Shown here: positions 58,030-64,000 of the stretch, one piece after another
Layout of the letters: every line of letters begins with the position of its first letter
Numbering within the stretch: the stretch's first letter is position 1
NCBI GenBank assembly: GCA_947034885.2
Contig: OX344756.2
Coordinates: forward strand, 8,019,598 to 8,083,597
Origin: Thuidium tamariscinum
Taxonomy: Eukaryota > Streptophyta > Bryopsida > Hypnales > Thuidiaceae
Reading direction: 5' to 3'
Length of the DNA stretch: 64,000 nucleotides
The notes under the pieces: generated by a model
Seen by the model: the letters and a program-made list of their open reading frames with translations, nothing else
Database searches by the model: none
Told to the model about the DNA's origin: nothing
Made by a program: the position numbers and the translations under genes

Positions 58030-60133
58030 TCAGAAAGGCAGAAGACGAAGCGCGTTTCTGGCACAATTAAGATCTGCGCGGACCCAACACGCAAGCAAAA
58101 CGGCGCCCCAATTAGCTTCGCGGAGCGAGAGCAAGTGGGTCTGACAAAGCCACACATGTCTGCTGCCACATTGTCCTTTCACTGCTCTGTAAGCTATAAG
58201 CTGCCTCATCAACCCTAAAATGTTGTTCCGTTTCAATTGTCTCCGAAAAAAACCCAATCAAAACCTTGTAATGTATCAACCTTACGGTAGAGAATCCTAG
58301 AAGTGTTCAAGGACCTCAACCTTTGTCTTACACTCTGACCTTGTTCTAAACCCTAAACTCATCTCAGCTGAAGCTTATACTCGATTCTCAAGCAGCGAGT
58401 TGGTCGTAAGCTCAGCATCTGATCGTGCTCACTGATCGTTGAAAGGAAAAATGGGGTTGTCTGCTGCCGACCGCCTGTCACTTCAATTGCAGTCTGCAAC
58501 CAACTCTGTCACATTGATGATTTCATGAGAATTTTCTAAAAGAAGGAAATTTGATCTCAAAGAGCCAAGAAGAGAAATGGCTCTTGCACCTGCGAAGAGA
58601 CCCTCTAACTTATCCACTGTGATTTGTAGTGATGAAAGCACGTGTAGATGTCGGTTTTATATGTAAAAACAAAAAGATGGGAAGAGTGCACTTATTACAC
58701 GAGCTTCAAAGTCAATATATATATATCCTTCTCATGTCAGCTCATGTATGCACAGAATCACAGATTATGGTGTCGCAAATCTGGACTCAGTGGACTGTGT
58801 GGACACTAAACTAAGAATTTAGTGTTTCCACTTTGTGTGGCTGTGACTTGTGATTGACTTCAATACTTGTAGCTCCATCTGCAGGCTTGATCATGTAATT
58901 TTGGTTGCTTAATCATAAATTTAACGCAGTTGAGTGATAATGACTTTCTAGTGGCTTGAGAATTTGGTGATGCAGTTTGAGGAGAAATCATGTGTATCAG
59001 TTTGTTTCAATTGCCCACTTGAAGTGTTTTTCAGAGCTAGCGAATCCTGAAGTCAAATGAATGATGTTAAAAACAAAATTCTCATGTCCAGGTCTGGTAA
59101 ATGGTGCAGACAGCGCAAGTTGAGTTCTTTTTGTGTAGAAGACTGGACATGATTGCACTCTTGAACTTGGTGGCCTTGTTGACTTATTGTGTCCCAAATT
59201 TATTAGTCATGCCAATCTAACTTCTATGATATACTTGTCAATGGGGAGTGTTTCTGCATGTTCACAGAATGGACATGAAAGTGGCCTTTCCAAGAGATAG
59301 CAATAATGAGGAAGAATGAGGGTCAGAATTTGTCATGACATGCAGTCACGAAGGGAGGAGGTTCGTAAATGGAGCCTGTAAGTTAAGGGCTGGAACTGAA
59401 TTTTTGGTAGCTGAAACATGTGGAAATATTTTTCAGTAAATTTTCCTTACAAGACAAGTAAAACTTACATCTAACCCAAGTCGTTTCATATTTTTTGAAG
59501 CTTTTGTGGAGTTAGTTATAAAATTTTGAAGTTGAAGTGGCATAGGGCTCTAAAATAAGGCACCTTCTAAAATGTACTCATTTTGCACATTGCTAAAGCC
59601 TATGAAAAAGAAACATGTACAAATAGTGTACATTTAACTAAGGAAGTGCACCATTATAGAGCTTGCTCACTTTTAGAACTTCCTTCCTAAGTGTGTGTTG
59701 GGAGTATCTTGTGGAAGATATCTCTAAGTTTACACATGGAACAATGGAGTTGCAAAATAATCAAACCTTCAGTCAATGGTTTTGGGTCTTTCCAAAGGCA
59801 CTTCAAACATTTTGTTACATAAAGAACATTTTAAGGTTTCCCCAATTCTTGGCTTAAAAAATTTCTAAGAAAATACCAAAATTTATTTATTTTAAAAAAT
59901 CATTTCAGCTTTAAATTTATTATTTTTATTTATCTGCGAGTAAACAAAAATCTTTACTTGTATATTTGACTTTACTATGCACATTAACTATATACCACAA
60001 ATGTAAACCTTTATATTTTATTACTTTGGTAGAATGGATATCATTAGATGTTTTTTGAGGGATTAAAAGACTGCTTCAGGCCTGTTTCCAGTGTTGTGAA
60101 CAATAAAAATATAAATAAATAAATAAATAATTT
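58030..60133. other. Intergenic DNA with repeat R4 copy 2
   Basis: The less AT-rich part to about 58900 may be transcribed flank; a telo-like CTAAACCCTAAA sits at about 58351 and a short perfect hairpin (GTGGACACTAAA arms) near 58795-58830. Bases 59410-59690 are R4 copy 2. No gene was identified. Confidence 0.4.
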
Positions 60134-60350
60134 TGCTATTATGTGAGCATAGAATTGTAAGTCCATGAGTTTAGGAGACTATATACCTACCATATAAGTG
60201 TCTATATTATAGTAACCTCCTATGTTAATAGTGTATATATGCTATAAATACCTATATTATAGGTGTTTATATTATAAACACTTTCATTGGTTGCATGATA
60301 TCTACTTATATATATGCTCAAGGCTCACATGCTCACACTTTGATGTTCAC
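60134..60350. repeat. Dispersed repeat R1, copy 2
   Basis: Partner of 15262-15480. Repeated CTATATTATAG motifs give it self-complementarity. Confidence 0.6.
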
Positions 60351-60530
60351 ATATTAGGATTGTTGGGCCACTGTGTAATTTATGTACACTTTGTTGTAAT
60401 AATAGGCACCATAATTTTAGAAGGATCATCATTTGAGAGGATTGTGAAAAAATAATCAAACAAAATTCATAGACTAACAAAAGGGGTTGTAGATTCTTAA
60501 AAGATTAGATGAAGTGATCAAAGTGAAATT

Positions 60531-61418
60531 GGATCAATGCAAGAAACACCAACCACTTTTGTAGTACTTTGCAAAATTTATTCTTGTCCAATGCTATAGC
60601 TTTTGATTGATGAATCTAGTGCCCAAACCAAAAAAATTATTTCTAGAGTTTTTGATTGTAATCATAGTCTATATTTTTCAGAATTAAAAAAAAATCATTT
60701 TATATTTAAAAATTATTTTTGTTAATTTGTGACACTTTCAAGATTAGGGTTTTTTATACTATTGATTGATATTAAAAAGTTTTCTCAAATGGAAAATTTT
60801 TAGATTTGCTCAAAATTATTTTTCCTATTTTTTATAAATTGAAACATCAATGTGTGTATTTTCTTTATTAGAATTCAATGTCCAAGATGATGTCCTAGAA
60901 AATACATACATTGACATTTTAATTTGTAAAAAATAGGAAAAATAATTTTGAACAAAACCAAAAAAATTCCATTTGAAAAGACTTTTTGGTAATGAGGTTT
61001 GACTAAAAAAATGAGTTCAAAACCATTTCTAATGTTTTGAAGTATGTACACAAAAGAGGTCTGTTTACACTAATGTAGAGGTCAAAAATAATGTTTTTTC
61101 ATATGCCCTTTGGTAGGGACATGTCTACCTACTATAAAAATATACCACAAAAATTTCAATTAAACATCATTAATTTAAACCAATCAATAGTATAAAAAAA
61201 CCCTAATCTTGAGAATGTGACAAATTAACAAAAATAACTTTTAAATATAAAATGAATTTTTTAATTCTAAAAAATTTAGAACATGATTGCAATCAAAAAC
61301 TCTAGAAATATATTTTTTTGGTTTGGGCACTAGATTCATCAATAAAAAATTATAGCATTGGACAAGAACAAATTTTGCAAAGCACTACAAAAGTGGTTGG
61401 TGTTTCTTGCATTGACCC
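60531..61418. mobile_element. 888-bp near-complete palindromic (fold-back) element
   Basis: The left end GGATCAATGCAAGAAACACC and the right end, as reverse complement GGGTCAATGCAAGAAACACC, are inverted, and pairing continues inward for about 345 nt per arm. The outer 100 nt are about nine-tenths identical. Pairing closes at about 60873-60890. One arm carries about 180 nt of unpaired extra sequence near 61000-61178. AATT is duplicated at 60527-60530 and 61419-61422. It is related to 38654-39385. No coding capacity. Confidence 0.87.
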
Positions 61419-63179
61419 AATTTAACTAATTTACACTCTCCTTTAGTCAACTAAATTTAAAAAATTTAAACTTTAACTCATACTCCGTACTATATTGTGG
61501 TTTACTCAACTTTGATATTCTTAGTTCATACGTATTTTGAGGTTTGATTCTTTGTAGATGATGTTTTCTTCAATCATAAGATTGTCATGTGAATGACCAT
61601 TTAGTTCTTTTGTCAATTGCTTTGGTTTATTATTTCAACTATAAGATTGAAATGATATTCAAGTAATGTATTTAATTAATGGAGATGGAATTATAAATTG
61701 GATTTGAAAAGGAAAGACAACTTCATATATTATACCATATCTAGTTTGCCTATAATTTAGACATAGTTGCCATTCAAGCAACCAACTTAAGTGAATATTG
61801 TTTTGTGTTAGTTCCTTTTAATGATTTGCACAAATAGAAAATAATGTGAAAAATAAAAGAATAGGAAAATAAAAGAGTTTTGAATGATTAAGACTAGTTT
61901 GGAATTTTGTTCATTTTTTATTAGTGTTTAGAAGCTTTGTATTAATCTGTTGAATTTATTGTTAGTTATATATTCTTTAAAATATGTTTATTGAAATTTT
62001 GTCAAAATTCTCTTGATGTTGCTAATCCTAAATGATTACTCTCATGATTTTTAATTCTTCCATAAACTATGTAGACTAAAGATTTAGACAACTCTCTAAT
62101 TAAGCTCAAATCATAGTTATCACTAAATGACAATTAACTTGAAAAAAATCTTTGTAAATTGCTTGTATTAACCACTACTAATGGTTTCTATTAGATACCC
62201 AATTTCTTGATATTTCTATTTTCAACCACATCAATACAAATGTCAACTTCAATGTTGAATTGTTCATAAAGCTACCACATGAGCTAAGTTAGTGGAGTGA
62301 GCAATGCCCTTCTTGCCTATGCTACCATTATGTAGATTTTGGATTGTTTATAAAAGATGGAATGCCATCATTTGCCACCCAAACTTTAGAAATTGGAGCT
62401 CTATGTGTTCAACTTGTAAGGCCCAATGCATTATAAATCAAGGCACAATAAGTTACCATGAAAGATTGGAAAACTGATTACAACAACATCTTCACTGATT
62501 ATGTGCAACACAATGAAGTGATTATTCCTGGATCTTCCTAAATCAGAATCACTAGGCAAAGCAATGATCAATACTGAACTACTGCACTACTACACTACTA
62601 TAAATTCCATAGTATTTTGGCTTGAAATTTTTTATGCATATTAAAATCATAGAGATTGTTTCATGACAAAAATTTCATAGCAAAAGAAAAAAATTCAATC
62701 CTTAGGAAGGTGTCAAAGTTGAAAGTAGTGAAATGTTTCTCACCACTATCCATGTTGGTAGATTTTGAATAACTTTTTTTTGGTGAATCTTTTGGCCTTG
62801 AAATTTGGTATACATATAATTAACTTAAAGATGATGTTGTGGTAAAATTTTCATGGTAAAATACCAATTTTTGAGCTCTTGGGAGGCTTTCAAAGTTGGC
62901 AGTACTGAAATTTTTCTCACTGCAAATTCGAAAACGACATTTTGATTGGTACCCCACTGTACTGTACAAGAATGATGCACTCTTAAAAGCCACAACTTTC
63001 TAAGGGAGAAACACCCATTTCCGTCCCTGTACCTATTCCTGATCACTAGAGTGTCACTAAATCTGTCCATAAGCATTCATTAGAGTGTCCGACAAATGTT
63101 TAAATCTAATTTGCTGATGCAGTTGTAAGACACATGTATAGTTTTCATTCACTGATAGTTGATTTCAGTAGGTGTTCAG
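61419..63179. other. AT-rich intergenic DNA
   Basis: No gene was recognised. A GTCCCTGTACCT-containing stretch near 63012-63045 resembles part of the arms of hairpin 1 (32757-32993). Confidence 0.4.
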
Positions 63180-63393
63180 TTAAAGGTACACCTATGGGAC
63201 GTTTCCAGTGGTCTAGGGAGCCAACACTTTGAAAATTTACAGAATTTACATACTGATTCCGAAAAATTTAATTTCTTAAAAAATTATTCATTATTTTCTC
63301 TCGCTAATACTAGAAAAATATCAATTTTAGAAAAACATGCCTCCAACTATGCTGAATTCCTTAAACGGACGGTTTTGGGTGTTTTGCCCTTAA
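63180..63393. mobile_element. MITE family M2, copy 4
   Basis: Its left end is TTAAAGGTACACC and its right end is GGTGTTTTGCCCTTAA. It has the clearest full-length interior of the family (AGTGGTCTAGGGAGCC and TGCCTCCAACTATGCTG). Confidence 0.68.
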
Positions 63394-64000
63394 TCCCACA
63401 TGTGAGCACATGAAGATCTTATTATGCATTGAATGGACTTGGGTATTTGCACGGTTATTTATAGAACCTAAAAATCCATAATCAACATTTGTTTAAAATT
63501 TTTATAAAAAAAATCCATAATCAGTATGCACAATTTTGCAATCTGCACTTTCATAATTAACCCTCAAAAGACAGGCCTATAACCATTGATTTCAAGTCAA
63601 ATTGCTTGATTCTGTGCAGAGAGAATTGCTGAAAATGGTTGAATTAGCACCCGAACAAGGAAGGCATTTCATCAATTTGTATTTTCAATTCCTGATCAGG
63701 AACGGATTCGTTCCTCATTGTCATTGTGTGAAGCTCAGCTTAAGTAAAAAAACACTGTCTTCATTTTGGGTGGATAGAGTGACGCAGAGCACCCAAAAAA
63801 CAGTGAGGCAGATTTTTTTAATTTTATTAACCTCCCACTCAGATTTTGTATTTTATTACCCACCCACCCAGATAAGCAGTTTCTCTACCTATAAATATGG
63901 AATATATCCAATATCAAAATATGTATTCAATATGTATTCAATATTCAATATGTATTTGGTATTTAGTATGTATTCAATATTCAACATTAAAACAATGACA
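63394..64000. other. Right edge, no gene recognised
   Basis: TTAACCCTCAAAAGACAGG at about 63559 looks like a left end of the TTAA-type family whose other end would lie outside the window. The last 120 bases are an imperfect ATGTATTCAATAT short repeat. Confidence 0.4.

Overview
This is a nuclear segment of a land plant. The evidence is spliceosomal genes with plant orthologues (a plastid At1g32220-type Rossmann protein, an Iojap/RsfS organelle ribosome factor, an F-box protein), a plant telo-box, and plant-type transposons (CACTA, PIF/Harbinger, Emigrant-like and hAT-like MITEs). The very AT-rich intergenic DNA and an intronless MYND-finger gene with a body I do not associate with seed plants would fit a seed-free plant, but the window alone does not settle the clade.

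Genes, left to right: (1) a six-exon minus-strand gene at 7022-10349 encoding a 316-residue chloroplast NAD(P)-binding protein; (2) a broken copy of its exon 2 at 17411-22611, split by a 5.1-kb PIF/Harbinger element at 17457-22569 that has an open transposase frame and a damaged Myb/trihelix partner; (3) an intronless MYND zinc-finger gene at 34682-35905 with a predicted 5'-UTR intron; (4) uncertain minus-strand exon-like pieces at 36500-37080 next to a telo-box; (5) a four-exon minus-strand Iojap/RsfS gene at 43710-45495; (6) an intronless F-box gene at 55982-57007 on the minus strand, with a duplicated fragment of its own 3' end immediately downstream. Everything else is AT-rich intergenic DNA made largely of old repeats.

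The most informative structure is a pair of segmental duplications. Block B (9751-13440 and 17322-26259) carries part of gene 1 with its flank. Block A (2684-4470 and 13445-15180) is a second pair. Because each copy keeps sites the other has lost to insertions, the window holds its own empty-site controls. These show a Harbinger element with TSD TTA, a CACTA element with TSD TCA, an 8-bp-TSD hAT-like MITE, a retroposon tail with a 14-bp TSD and a TTAA-targeting MITE nested in that TSD. A 682-bp deletion at a 4-bp microhomology removed exon 1 from the second gene copy.

Several fold-back sequences stand out. They are an 888-bp near-complete palindrome (60531-61418), two adjacent hairpins upstream of the MYND gene (32757-33120), and a MITE family whose ends carry ready-made 5' splice sites (2298, 16904, 41419). 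I found no CRISPR array, rRNA or convincing tRNA gene, and no operon-like system. The novelty here lies in transposon structure and possible small-RNA or splicing effects.
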